Positions 51,976 through 60,378 are shown, numbered from the stretch's first letter. The stretch: DNA of 64,000 nucleotides from Eubacteriaceae bacterium ES3 (GCA_030586155.1 CP130741.1:490680-554679), one strand, 5' to 3'. Notes: generated from the letters alone by a model not told the origin. A program made the numbers and translations.

Positions 51976-53019
51976 TTATTTATTTTTTTTGTAATCTCCG
52001 CGGTCAATAACTAAGCGACAGCCAGTCGTTTCAATGCTTTGTTCCAGACTTGTAAGGCATTCAGCTGCTTCGTCTCCAGTGCAGATTTTGTTGTCATAGA
52101 GCAGGTACTTGTTCCTGACATCCACGGGTGAGAGGTTTGGCATCACAACATTTGCACCGGCAAGGATGCCCTTTTCGCGTCCTTGAGGATCAATTGTTCC
52201 AAGGGCGGTGGTTGTCGGCAGTAAAACATTTGGCAGCATCAGGCGAATGATTCCCAACAGAAAAAGCGTCAGCTCCAGACTCCCCGCGGATTGGTCAGCA
52301 AAAGGAGTGGCATGGTGCGGGATAAAAGGACCGACACCAACCATCTGGGGATCAAATTCCCTGAGAAAGATCAGGTCGTTAATCAGGTTATCCATGGTTT
52401 GATAAGGAGAACCCACCATAAAACCACAACCGACCTGATAGCCGATTTCCTTGAGATCATGCAGACAGTGCCGACGACTTTTGCTAGTCATATCCGATGG
52501 GTGCAGCTTCCGGTAATGTGCGTCATTGATAGTTTCGTGTCGGAGCAGATAACGATCGGCGCCAGCATCAAAAAAAGCCTGATAACTTTGACGGCTCATT
52601 TCTCCGATGGATAGGGTTACAGCACAGTCAGGGTGAATTTTTTTAATGGATATAATCAGATCGGTGATTTTTTCATCGTTATAGTAAGGATCTTCACCGC
52701 CCTGCAGGACAAAAGTACGAAAACCAAGGTCATAGCCGTTTGTGCAGCAGGTGAGTATATGTTCTTTTGTTAGACGATAACGATCAGCTTCTCGATTAGA
52801 CCATCGGAGACCGCAATAATAACAGTCGTTCTTGCAGAAACTGCTGAATTCAATCAATCCACGCATAAAGACCTTGTTCCCGTAAACTTTCTCTCTCACC
52901 ACCTGTGCCCGGGAAAACAGATAAGAGGCTGTTTTTGCGTCGCGATTACTAAGTAAAACTAAAAATTCATCATGAATAAGAGTTTGTTGTTGCTCCAGTT
53001 TATCGATCAGTTTTTTCAT
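51976..53019 (-). CDS. hydE: [FeFe]-hydrogenase maturation radical SAM enzyme HydE
   Basis: A 347-residue radical SAM protein of the BioB/HydE group. The cluster cysteines are C62, C66 and C69 (FCKNDCYYCGLR), followed by FVLQGGEDP and the YLLRHETIND segment. It acts on an organometallic Fe-cysteine precursor delivered by HydG during H-cluster assembly. It is the second gene of the minus-strand operon, 81 bp after the TM1266-like gene and 51 bp before hydG. The ribosome binding site is weak (GGAAG before the ATG). Confidence 0.96.
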   Translation of the reverse strand: MKKLIDKLEQQQTLIHDEFLVLLSNRDAKTASYLFSRAQVVREKVYGNKVFMRGLIEFSSFCKNDCYYCGLRWSNREADRYRLTKEHILTCCTNGYDLGFRTFVLQGGEDPYYNDEKITDLIISIKKIHPDCAVTLSIGEMSRQSYQAFFDAGADRYLLRHETINDAHYRKLHPSDMTSKSRRHCLHDLKEIGYQVGCGFMVGSPYQTMDNLINDLIFLREFDPQMVGVGPFIPHHATPFADQSAGSLELTLFLLGIIRLMLPNVLLPTTTALGTIDPQGREKGILAGANVVMPNLSPVDVRNKYLLYDNKICTGDEAAECLTSLEQSIETTGCRLVIDRGDYKKNK

Positions 53020-53100
53020 GTTCGCATTCTTCCATTTAACCTTTCCGGTCAGTTTTTGTGTCAGTTAATAAGGGCTGATCATGTGTTTTGGGTCAAGATT

Positions 53101-53364
53101 TCATTCTTCTAGGTTTGAGATAACGTGTGAATAGGCGGTCTTGGCACTAACATGCTTTAGTTTTCCAATTTTTCCTGCCAGTGCGCTAATAACATCCTGG
53201 GGGGCATCGATGGCAATGCTGATTATGCTTATTTTCTTTTCCCGGTAGGGAATCCCCATCCGACCGATAATATATTGACCGTATTCATGAAGAATCGCGT
53301 TGAGTTTTTCGACTGCATTCGCGTCCTCAACAATGATACCGATTACAGCTACACGTGTTTCCAT
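53101..53364 (-). CDS. TM1266-family iron-only hydrogenase system regulator
   Basis: An 87-residue ferredoxin-like (ACT/NikR-C-like) fold protein. It matches the TM1266 type by VAVIGIIVEDANAVEKLNAI, YGQYIIGRMGIPYREK, and SIISIAIDAPQDVISALAGK. These proteins accompany hydEFG in Thermotoga and clostridia and are thought to be regulatory; no mechanism is established. AAAAAGGAGG lies 6 nt before the ATG. It is the first gene of the operon and stands right after the leader with dyad and terminator. No DNA-binding domain is visible, so it may act as a ligand-binding sensor or need a partner. Confidence 0.9.
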   Translation of the reverse strand: METRVAVIGIIVEDANAVEKLNAILHEYGQYIIGRMGIPYREKKISIISIAIDAPQDVISALAGKIGKLKHVSAKTAYSHVISNLEE

Positions 53365-53388
53365 TTTTAACCTCCTTTTTATTTAGAC

Positions 53389-53412
53389 AAAAAAAGCGCC
53401 TCTGAAAGGCGC
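53389..53412 (-). terminator. Intrinsic terminator in the leader of the hyd operon
   Basis: On the minus strand GCGCCT, a 5-nt loop and AGGCGC are followed by seven T residues. It lies only 25 nt before the first gene of the hyd operon and after the probable promoter, so it would stop transcription before the operon unless bypassed. Confidence 0.8.
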
Positions 53413-53487
53413 ACTAATCCGCATAAAATGCATGGACTCATTTGTCTTTCACTCAGAAAACTCTTTGTGTCAGTATGAATTCCTGTT

Positions 53488-53559
53488 ATCGATTTGATCG
53501 GTGGAAGATTCCAGCGATCAAATCGATAAAAATATATCATGGACTATTATCAAAGACAA
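53488..53559 (-). promoter_or_regulatory. hyd operon promoter with a 13-bp dyad at the start site
   Basis: On the minus strand TTGTCT (53559-53554), a 17-bp spacer and TATATT (53536-53531) form a good sigma-A promoter. Transcription should start near 53524. A perfect 13-bp inverted repeat, ATCGATTTGATCG/CGATCAAATCGAT (53515-53527 and 53488-53500, 14-nt loop), overlaps the start. It may be an operator or the first hairpin of the leader RNA. Confidence 0.65.
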
Positions 53560-53704
53560 GCGGTAAATGCAGGATAATTTTGTTCAGTTATTTATGAAAA
53601 AGCGTCAGGAAATCCTTGAAAAAATAAAAAAAATTATCAGTTTTATTATGAGGATTAAACAAACGATGAAAGTAGGAGCAGTCGAATGATAATTTGATAA
53701 ATAA

Positions 53705-53732
53705 AAAAAGACAGGGCAGAGCCTGTCTTTTT
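53705..53732. terminator. Terminator of the beta-helix lipoprotein gene
   Basis: AAAAAGACAGG (53705-53715) pairs with CCTGTCTTTTT (53722-53732) around a 6-nt loop, 24 nt after the minus-strand stop codon. Confidence 0.85.
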
Positions 53733-53756
53733 AAGCTTATAAATGATTGGCAGTTT

Positions 53757-55553
53757 TTAATTAGCGGCAATGCCATTCACATAAAGTGTATAGCCATTAG
53801 TTGTAATCTGGCTCATATCACCATCTAACTCAGTAATATAAGAATCAGCTGTTAGTGCCCAGGTGCTGTTTTCATCCAGTGTAACTTTTAGTGAAGATGC
53901 ACTTGTTCCATCATTGTTGATAGACCCGGTAAAAGTAGATCCTTCAGATAGGCTCATATCTAATGTTGAAATCGAATCGACCATAATGTCACCTTCCAGC
54001 GTTTGTGAAGATGTGGTCAGTACACACTCACCACCATTTGATCCGGCTGTGCCCCAACCTTGAGTTCCGTCATTGCCGGCAACCATCAGCAGATAGGTAT
54101 CGGCAGCAGGAACCAGGGTCACGTCACTAAGGGTAATATCAGAAGTCGTATTGGTGACATAGAACATATCACCACTTAAAGAAGTCAATCTGCCGCCAGT
54201 CATAGTAAAGCTGGAATTTCCGACTTCGGCATCGCCGGACATACTTTGGTAGAGCATAACGTTGTGAATATTGTCGGCATCTGAGCCGCTGTTGGAACCT
54301 GTCATATTGCCACTGACAATACAATTTTCAAGGATAACAGAATTAAGTCCTTCAACTACGATCGCTTCAGATGTGTTGGCTGTCAGAGTCGCATTTTTTA
54401 CGGTAATATCAGCAGTCGAGTAAACCGCTGGAGCACCGGTGCTGCCGCTGGTAGTGTAGGTCCCGCCATCAACAACCATGGTTCCGCCGCCGCGGTCGCT
54501 ACGGATTGCCGCTTTAACAGTAGCATTAACGGTTAGGTTGCTGGCATTCATGATTCCTCCGCCGGCTACTTCGATTCCACCGGCGTTACCGCCGCTGACA
54601 TCAATAGTTGTGTCGGAGATATTGATGGTAGCGCCATCGTAGGCAAAGACCCCATTAGACCCTTCGGAGGTAGCTGTAACCGTGCCACCACTGATATCAA
54701 GGGTGGCCCCATCCAGTGCCAGAATAGCGGCATTGAGTCCGTAGAAGCTGCTGGCATCACTACTGGAGGCTGTTCCGTCAGTTTTTTCAACAGTCACATC
54801 AGTCATTGAGGCGCTGATCTCACCTTCAGCACGTACGGCATTTTCATCGTCATTGCTAGAAGTATAAGTACCACCGCTTAGGCTTTCGCTATCAGTGAGG
54901 TTATAAGCACCAGTTCCGGTTTCTACTGTCTGACTGCCGCCGCCTATATCACCACCACTCATTCCACCTCCGGAAAGAATTTCAATAGCTGAGATTTCTT
55001 CGCCGTTTGAAGCATAAGTGATTTGAAGGATAGAACCAACAGTAATATCTTCTAAAACTGCTTCAGTAGCTGCAGTTTCGTCATCGGATTGCCCCATTGC
55101 CTGTTGGGTGATAGTGGTGGAATCATCAATCGTTATCTCAATTGTTTCACCATCTAATGTTAACATTTGTCCCATACCTTCAGGCATTGTTCCGGAGAAA
55201 TCGCCCGCCGGCATATCGGGTGGTGTACCGTCTTGTGCAGCACCGTCTTCAGGTATTTCGGGTGCAGTGCCATCCTGGTTTACTGCATCGACAGGTGGTT
55301 CAGTTGTAGTACCGTCGGAGTCCTGATTCGAAGAATCCACAGCACTTTCCGTAGAGGAACCTTCCGTGCTTTCGTTTGTATCGTTGGGTGATACCGTATC
55401 TTCATTAAGTGTTCCGGTTTCAATCGTCAGGCTACTGCCGCTTATTGCGGTTACCTGACCGTAGATGGTCTCGCCATCACCGCTTGCTGAACAGCCGCTT
55501 AAACTAAATGTAATAACTGCAACTGCCAGAAATAATGTCAGTATCTTTTTCAT
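53757..55553 (-). CDS. Surface lipoprotein with DUF5666-like part and right-handed beta-helix
   Basis: A 598-residue lipoprotein (lipobox LSGC, acylated C21). Residues about 28-45 and 130-200 look like two halves of a DUF5666-type beta domain (GQVTAISGSSLTIETGT; ITIDDSTTITQQ; ITVGSILQITYA). Between them is an Asp/Glu/Thr/Pro-rich low-complexity stretch with repeated QDGT and DMP/EIPEDG units. From about 215 to 560 the protein is rich in Gly, Ser, Thr, Asn and Val, with turns like LDISGGTVTA and INISDTTIDVSGGNAG, typical of a parallel beta-helix. Some related proteins are annotated as carbohydrate-binding. No catalytic motif seen. It stands alone with its own terminator. Likely function: surface binding or adhesion, unproven. 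Confidence 0.75.
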   Translation of the reverse strand: MKKILTLFLAVAVITFSLSGCSASGDGETIYGQVTAISGSSLTIETGTLNEDTVSPNDTNESTEGSSTESAVDSSNQDSDGTTTEPPVDAVNQDGTAPEIPEDGAAQDGTPPDMPAGDFSGTMPEGMGQMLTLDGETIEITIDDSTTITQQAMGQSDDETAATEAVLEDITVGSILQITYASNGEEISAIEILSGGGMSGGDIGGGSQTVETGTGAYNLTDSESLSGGTYTSSNDDENAVRAEGEISASMTDVTVEKTDGTASSSDASSFYGLNAAILALDGATLDISGGTVTATSEGSNGVFAYDGATINISDTTIDVSGGNAGGIEVAGGGIMNASNLTVNATVKAAIRSDRGGGTMVVDGGTYTTSGSTGAPAVYSTADITVKNATLTANTSEAIVVEGLNSVILENCIVSGNMTGSNSGSDADNIHNVMLYQSMSGDAEVGNSSFTMTGGRLTSLSGDMFYVTNTTSDITLSDVTLVPAADTYLLMVAGNDGTQGWGTAGSNGGECVLTTSSQTLEGDIMVDSISTLDMSLSEGSTFTGSINNDGTSASSLKVTLDENSTWALTADSYITELDGDMSQITTNGYTLYVNGIAAN

Positions 55554-55821
55554 TTCAAACTCCTTATATTATGATTATTTAATTAAATTATAAAGGGAGC
55601 ATGTGATGAACTTGTGAGCATTTGGTTAGAACTGAATGAAAATATCCATTCAGTTAGCTTTAAGGTTAGATGTTTATTGCAACACATTATCGTAATAAAT
55701 TAGAATTGCAACGTTTGCAAAATCAAATTTATGTAAAGGTAAAAATTTTACATAAGATAACTTTCACATCATCACGATAATGTGCTATATTCATAAAAAC
55801 ACTTTGAAAGGGAGTTTAACG

Positions 55822-56001
55822 ATGAAAAAAATCAATATTATTACCAGTAATGATGCCGGAGAATTTGCAAGACAAATCAGTGAAGCTGTTGATAAAGGCG
55901 GTCGCCTGGTTGGTGGGATTAAGTCTGTCCCTAAAAAGGAGGAAGATCAGTTTGATTATGTAACTTTTGTAAGTTATGATCAGTCATTGCTATTAAGTTA
56001 A
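55822..56001 (+). CDS. Small protein, 59 residues, DUF1737-like
   Basis: ATG 55822 is preceded by GAAAGGGAG 8 nt upstream. The 59-residue product starts with KKINIITSNDAGEFARQISE, then a Gly-rich turn KGGRLVGG and a strand DYVTFVSYDQSL. This recalls the DUF1737 pattern (strand, helix, G-W/R-x-x-x-G-G turn), of unknown function. It has its own strong terminator, so it is probably expressed. The frame upstream to 55780 lacks a ribosome binding site. Confidence 0.65.
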   Translation: MKKINIITSNDAGEFARQISEAVDKGGRLVGGIKSVPKKEEDQFDYVTFVSYDQSLLLS

Positions 56002-56060
56002 GCAGCAGTTTAAACTGAAAAAAAGTATTTAATAAGAACTTATGTTAGATTAATACAGAA

Positions 56061-56105
56061 AAAAGTAAAAGCGGTAATTCTAATTACGCGCTTTTACTTT
56101 TTTGA
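56061..56105 (+). terminator. Strong terminator after the 59-residue gene
   Basis: AAAAGTAAAAGCG pairs with CGCTTTTACTTTT, with GTAAT/ATTAC extending the stem towards a 4-nt loop, and the 3' side is T-rich. Confidence 0.85.
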
Positions 56106-56331
56106 AAAATTATTAAATTTAGTCAGTCTTAAGGGAAAGTGATGTGAAGTTAGACTGAAAATTTTCAAGTAGAGCTTAACCCTATAAAAATGATGTATTT
56201 TATTACCCTAATATTTTTTTAAAATAATGAAATGAGCTAAAACGATGACAACAATTTATTGGTGCTTTTGATGACATTTTTGCATGAAATATGATAAAAT
56301 TCTAATAATCTCAAAATAAAGGTGAAAGAAT

Positions 56332-57246
56332 ATGAATCATATGGATCTTGAAACGATAAAGCCGCTGATAGGTGAAAACATAAACGGAGAGCTTTTTAGA
56401 AATATTGATTATCATGTCAGTGAAAAATTTGGTGTGTTTGAACCTAGGATGGGATGTTGTCTAGATCTGGTTAGGGAAAATCATGCTCACCCGGCTTATT
56501 CGGTGATTATTTTTTTTGAGCCAGAAATGTCTTTTTTTGAAGAAACTATTGATTTGCCTGAGGATCATTATTTGGGTGCCCTCATTGGTCCGGATGTACC
56601 CCACAAAGAATTAATAAAAGAAGATTTTCCTCAGGGGCTTGTAGTGTTTGTAGAAGAAGATCTGTTTAAAAATTGTTATCATTCCATTGCTAAGTCCGAC
56701 TTCTCAGTTTATCATGGTTTTGAACTGTTTCCAATTCCTCAGAATGTAGTTAAAGAGATAAGAAATTTTATGGATGAAAATTCTAAAAATTTGTCTTCAC
56801 GACTCAAAGATTTGTTGGGTGAATCCCTTACCTTGCAGTTGATTCGTTCATATAAAAAGGATGAAGTGATTCCCAGGCCAGTTATTACTGTTTTTGATGT
56901 AGATGGGATAATTGACTATATGCAGCAGAACTTAAGTAAGTCTATTTATATGCACGAACTGGCGGAAAAGGCTGGGGTATCCAAAGATCACTTCAATCGC
57001 TGGTTCAAGCGTCAGACTGGCAAAAATCCGCTCGACTGTCTAATTCAGATTCGGCTTCAGGAATCAAAAAGAATGCTGATGGAAACAGGTGCTTCCATAA
57101 CAGAAATTGCTAAAGCCTGTGGCTTTGGCAACATTGGTCATTTTTCCACTGCTTTTAAAGGACATTTTAATTTAACACCCACAGCATATCGTAAAAAGTA
57201 TTATCGCGAAAATTTGGAGTATTTAGCAGACGAACGACTGTCCTAA
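56332..57246 (+). CDS. AraC-family transcriptional regulator
   Basis: A 304-residue regulator with an N-terminal sensor domain (about 1-190, cupin-like, with HPAYSVIIFFEPEMSFF) and a C-terminal AraC DNA-binding domain. The two helix-turn-helix units are MHELAEKAGVSKDHFNRWFK and ITEIAKACGFGNIGHFST followed by FNLTPTAYR. AAAGGTGAAAG precedes the ATG by 5-6 nt. The target is not evident: the neighbours are a small GNAT protein and a small unknown protein. A terminator hairpin overlaps its stop codon. The upstream 226 bp contain its promoter only. Confidence 0.93.
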   Translation: MNHMDLETIKPLIGENINGELFRNIDYHVSEKFGVFEPRMGCCLDLVRENHAHPAYSVIIFFEPEMSFFEETIDLPEDHYLGALIGPDVPHKELIKEDFPQGLVVFVEEDLFKNCYHSIAKSDFSVYHGFELFPIPQNVVKEIRNFMDENSKNLSSRLKDLLGESLTLQLIRSYKKDEVIPRPVITVFDVDGIIDYMQQNLSKSIYMHELAEKAGVSKDHFNRWFKRQTGKNPLDCLIQIRLQESKRMLMETGASITEIAKACGFGNIGHFSTAFKGHFNLTPTAYRKKYYRENLEYLADERLS

Positions 57247-57259
57247 CAGTCGTTTTTTT
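57234..57259 (+). terminator. Terminator overlapping the AraC-family stop codon
   Basis: ACGACTGT (57234-57241), CCTA loop, ACAGTCGT (57246-57253), followed by seven T residues. Confidence 0.88.
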
Positions 57260-57307
57260 GATTGATTAAAACATAAATGGGTAAAAGACTTAAAAGGAGG
57301 GGATTTT

Positions 57308-57592
57308 ATGGAACGGATTCATAGTGGGGACAATCGGTTTTATATTGGCGCCTTTGAGGAAGATCCGGTAGCTTTTGTCCGGTATCACGAGGAAGGCGAG
57401 AAAATGCTGGTAATTGAGCACGTTTATGTATCGCGGGAGCTGCGGGAACAGGGGATCGGCAAATTGCTGGTTCGAAAGATGGTGGAATATGCCCGCGAAA
57501 ATGGTAAAAACTTAAGCAGTACTTGCTCCTATGCCGGTGAAGTATTGGCCCGTCAACCGGATTATAAGGATGTTTATTCAGAATGGAGTTAA
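57308..57592 (+). CDS. GNAT-family N-acetyltransferase (YjdJ type)
   Basis: A 94-residue minimal acetyltransferase. The acetyl-CoA binding loop ELREQGIGKLLVRKMVEYA (about 48-66) follows the strand MLVIEHVYVS. The final CSYAGEVLARQPDYKDVY is the C-terminal motif of the short YjdJ/Gtn10-like proteins. AAAGGAGGGG lies 8-9 nt before the ATG. It is a single gene between two terminators. Substrate unknown. Confidence 0.9.
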   Translation: MERIHSGDNRFYIGAFEEDPVAFVRYHEEGEKMLVIEHVYVSRELREQGIGKLLVRKMVEYARENGKNLSSTCSYAGEVLARQPDYKDVYSEWS

Positions 57593-57638
57593 AAAAAGTC
57601 CGTGTCGAAGGAATCTATTTCTTTGCACGGACTTTTTT
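57591..57638. terminator. Bidirectional terminator between GNAT and EcsC-like genes
   Basis: AAAAAAAGTCCGTG (57591-57604) pairs with CACGGACTTTTTT (57626-57638) around a loop of about 21 nt. It overlaps both stop codons. Confidence 0.85.
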
Positions 57639-58437
57639 ACTGATCTAATTTTTTTTCCAGATAACGTTTCTGATATTTGATTTCAGCATAGTGAGTGATT
57701 TTATTTAGGATAAGTGGGTTGGCCAGCCCCCCAAGAACTCCGACAAGAGGGAGTCCCTGAATAAATTTGGTAGTGAGCAATGTACTGGAGAGGACTTCGG
57801 AAGTTTCTTTCATCAGATCTGTCAGATCGAGGGCAACGGCATCATAACTATCGATTTGATGGCCTAATTGAGATGCTCTTTGATCGTATTCCATTTTTTT
57901 TGTATCATTTGCCATGCTTGCACTGATAAGCATTAACATATAAGCTTTTTCAGCATCAGATTCGCAGGAATAACCGAAATGAAGTGCAATTTCTACAAGC
58001 GACTTATAGATGACGGCAATAAAGACCGGAATATCGGGGATTCCAATACCCAGAATGCCTAAAGCACCTCCTTCAATTGCTGAAAGCGACTGATTAAAAA
58101 AGGCGGACTGTGATGAAGATCGTTTCATTCGATGAAAATATTTACGGCCTTTTTGTTTATCTACAGCTGCATCATTTTTCTGATGTTGTGCAAGCAACTT
58201 ATCTTTATTGCAGGTTTTTTCGATGTAGGGCGTTCCCTTTTCGAAGACAAGAGAAAATCCTTTTAAAAAGGCAGCTTGGAGAGTTTCCTCCAGTTTTTGA
58301 GGAATCTTTTCCTGTACTTTTTCGATGACTGGATCGATATTTTCCCGGACGACCTGATTCTTTTTTTTGTTTTGCAGGCGCTGTTCTTTTTTTTCGATTC
58401 TCCTGAGTTCTTTCATAAGTGTTTTTTTATTTGTCAT
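57637..58437 (-). CDS. EcsC-family protein
   Basis: A 266-residue protein. The N-terminal 50 residues are a Lys/Glu/Gln-rich coiled coil (ELRRIEKKEQRLQNKKK). The remainder has amphipathic and hydrophobic helices matching EcsC proteins, such as FSLVFEKGTPYIEKT, GGALGILGIGIPDIPVFIAV and LLTTKFIQGLPLVGVLGG. EcsC is linked to the Ecs ABC transporter in Bacillus, but most family members lack that context, as here. Membrane-associated. It is divergent from the PadR gene. The ribosome binding site AAAAGAAATGG is weak. Confidence 0.85.
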   Translation of the reverse strand: MTNKKTLMKELRRIEKKEQRLQNKKKNQVVRENIDPVIEKVQEKIPQKLEETLQAAFLKGFSLVFEKGTPYIEKTCNKDKLLAQHQKNDAAVDKQKGRKYFHRMKRSSSQSAFFNQSLSAIEGGALGILGIGIPDIPVFIAVIYKSLVEIALHFGYSCESDAEKAYMLMLISASMANDTKKMEYDQRASQLGHQIDSYDAVALDLTDLMKETSEVLSSTLLTTKFIQGLPLVGVLGGLANPLILNKITHYAEIKYQKRYLEKKLDQ

Positions 58438-58521
58438 AGTAAAAAATCCATTTCTTTTTTAGTAAGTATAGTTTATAAGTTTTAAATTTTTGTTAAACAA
58501 TAAAAGTTCAAAATATTATCC

Positions 58522-58570
58522 TTTACATACCTAGATAAATTAGGTATTATTACCTAGAAGAACAAGGTAA
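58522..58570 (+). promoter_or_regulatory. Promoter of the PadR gene with repeated TACCTA/TAGGTA half-sites
   Basis: TTTACA (58522-58527), 17-bp spacer and TATTAT (58545-58550). The spacer begins with TACCTA (58528-58533), and TAGGTA (58541-58546) runs into the -10. A third half-site TACCTAG follows at 58551, and an AAGGTA at about 58565. A repressor bound here would block RNA polymerase, consistent with PadR autoregulation. Confidence 0.7.
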
Positions 58571-58610
58571 AATACAAATGCCTTTAAGGCACTTAATAAA
58601 GGAGGGGACT

Positions 58611-58970
58611 ATGAATATATCAAAAGATTTGATGGCTGCGTCAGCTATTCCATTGATTTTATCAATTTTAAAAAAGCAGGACTCATATGGTTATCAGATG
58701 ATAAAAGAAGTAAAAGACTTATCGGGTAATAATCTTGAATGGTCCGAGGGGATGCTGTATCCGGTATTGCATCGGCTGGAGGAAAAAGAACTGATAAAAT
58801 CCTACTGGGAGAAACAAGCAGGAAAAAGGAGACGCAAGTATTACCAGATCACAAAAAAAGGTCTGGAGGAACTTGAAGAGCAGAATAAACAGTGGGAAGT
58901 AATCCGGCAGGCTCTTAAGAAAACGGAAAACTGGGTAGGTGCTATGGAGGAATGCCTATGTTTGATTTAG
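58611..58970 (+). CDS. PadR-family transcriptional regulator
   Basis: A 119-residue winged-helix repressor. ATG 58611 is chosen (AAAGGAGGGG 5 nt upstream). Conserved parts are ILSILKKQDSYGYQMIKEV, EGMLYPVLHRLEEKELI and GKRRRKYYQITKKGLEEL. It is followed by a membrane protein with an N-terminal HAAS-type module, with a 13-nt overlap; such pairs are common and the PadR protein usually represses its own operon until an inducer such as a membrane-active compound is present. Palindromic half-sites in its promoter support this. Confidence 0.94.
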   Translation: MNISKDLMAASAIPLILSILKKQDSYGYQMIKEVKDLSGNNLEWSEGMLYPVLHRLEEKELIKSYWEKQAGKRRRKYYQITKKGLEELEEQNKQWEVIRQALKKTENWVGAMEECLCLI

Positions 58971-60307
58971 AGAAGCAGATTATCGATTGGAAGGTATTTC
59001 TGATCGACAAAGGTAAAATTGCTGATGACCATTTACTGGAAATGGAAAACCATTTGCGTGACGAGATTGAAGATCTAATGGCAGCCGGATTATCGGAAGA
59101 AGAGGCCTTTTTAATCAGTGTTAAACGTTTTGGAAATATCCACGAACTGTCAAAAGAATATAAAAAAGTGAATACAGACCAGCTCTGGAAACAGCTTTTG
59201 TTAAATCCAGAAGGGACTATCGAAAAAGATGACAACAAAAGACTAATCGGATTAGTGGTGCTTTTTTCAGTTCTTTCGGGAAGCCTGATGAAACTGCCAG
59301 AATGGTTTGGACTGTCTGTGGCAAGTGATGAACTGTTTTATTTAAAGAATATTAGTTTTTTTATCCTGCCCTTTGTTGGCTTGTTTTTTCTTTTAAAAAA
59401 TAGGATTGAGAATAAGAGAATATGGGGACTGTTGGCCCTGTATGCTTTACTTGTTTTTCCGGTCAATTTATATCCTTTTACAGCACCTGGAGATACAGCT
59501 TTTCTAACAGCTCTTCATTTACCGCTTTTTTTCTGGCTGGTCACCGGGATTTTTTATATGGGAGATGAATGGCGTAGCAGACGTGAGCGGATGAATTTTG
59601 TGCGTTTTACCGGTGAGGCATTTATTTATGGAACGCTAATAGCATGCGGACTGATCGTTTTAGCAGTTTTTGTGATGGCCATTTTTCAGGCGATTAATAT
59701 TGATGCGGAATTCTTTGTAGAAAATGTTCTGATATATTACGGGATGACAGGAGCAGTGATGATTACGGTTTTTCTGGTAGAAACGAAAAAAAGTATGGTT
59801 GAAAATTTTGCTCCCGTGTTAGCTAAAATATTTTCCCCCTTTTTTTTACTGACTATTGTTATTTTCCTGATTGCGATGATTGTCACAGGCACTAGTCCGT
59901 TTGTAGACCGAGATTTTCTGATTGCCTTTGATTTTATGCTGATGATGGTATTGGCATTAGTACTTTATGTAATATCGTCGAGAAAATCAGAAGATAAGGT
60001 AAGTTTATTTGATTATTTAAGCTTGGCACTAATACTTGTAGCCCTGCTGATTGACGGAATTGCCTTGTCTGCAATTACTTTCCGACTAAGCGCTTATGGA
60101 ATTACGCCCAATAAAATGGCAGCTTTAGGAGCAAACATCGCTATGTTGATAAATCTTCTGGGTTTGGCTTTTTATTATATACGATTTATTTTAAAGAAAA
60201 GCTCTTTTGAACAACTGGTCAAATTTCAGACTGTATATCTTAATATCTATTTTTTATGGTTTGGTTTTGTAGCCTTTGTTTTTCCAATTTTATTTAATTT
60301 TGCATAG
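58958..60307 (+). CDS. Membrane protein with HAAS/permease-prefix domain (PadR partner)
   Basis: A 449-residue protein. Residues 1 to about 75 form a helical soluble module (DHLLEMENHLRDEIEDLMAAG then LSEEEAFLISVKRFG), the HAAS/'permease prefix' signature found in proteins encoded with PadR regulators. The rest has about ten membrane helices with few charged residues. ATG 58958 has GGAGG 7 nt upstream and overlaps the padR gene. No transport motif is recognised. Role in membrane stress or signalling is possible. Confidence 0.85.
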   Translation: MFDLEKQIIDWKVFLIDKGKIADDHLLEMENHLRDEIEDLMAAGLSEEEAFLISVKRFGNIHELSKEYKKVNTDQLWKQLLLNPEGTIEKDDNKRLIGLVVLFSVLSGSLMKLPEWFGLSVASDELFYLKNISFFILPFVGLFFLLKNRIENKRIWGLLALYALLVFPVNLYPFTAPGDTAFLTALHLPLFFWLVTGIFYMGDEWRSRRERMNFVRFTGEAFIYGTLIACGLIVLAVFVMAIFQAINIDAEFFVENVLIYYGMTGAVMITVFLVETKKSMVENFAPVLAKIFSPFFLLTIVIFLIAMIVTGTSPFVDRDFLIAFDFMLMMVLALVLYVISSRKSEDKVSLFDYLSLALILVALLIDGIALSAITFRLSAYGITPNKMAALGANIAMLINLLGLAFYYIRFILKKSSFEQLVKFQTVYLNIYFLWFGFVAFVFPILFNFA

Positions 60308-60378
60308 AAAAGTTTTAAATAAAAAAAAGACATCATTAAAAGCACTGACATTCTGAAAACGCTTTAAACAAAAGCTTC

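Larger units (their letters stand above)
53365..53756. other. Intergenic region: hyd leader and lipoprotein-gene terminator
   Basis: Contains the hyd promoter, dyad and leader terminator on the minus strand (listed separately), then about 150 bp of AT-rich DNA and the terminator at 53705-53732. No gene; a short frame at 53588-53776 has no ribosome binding site. Confidence 0.5.
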
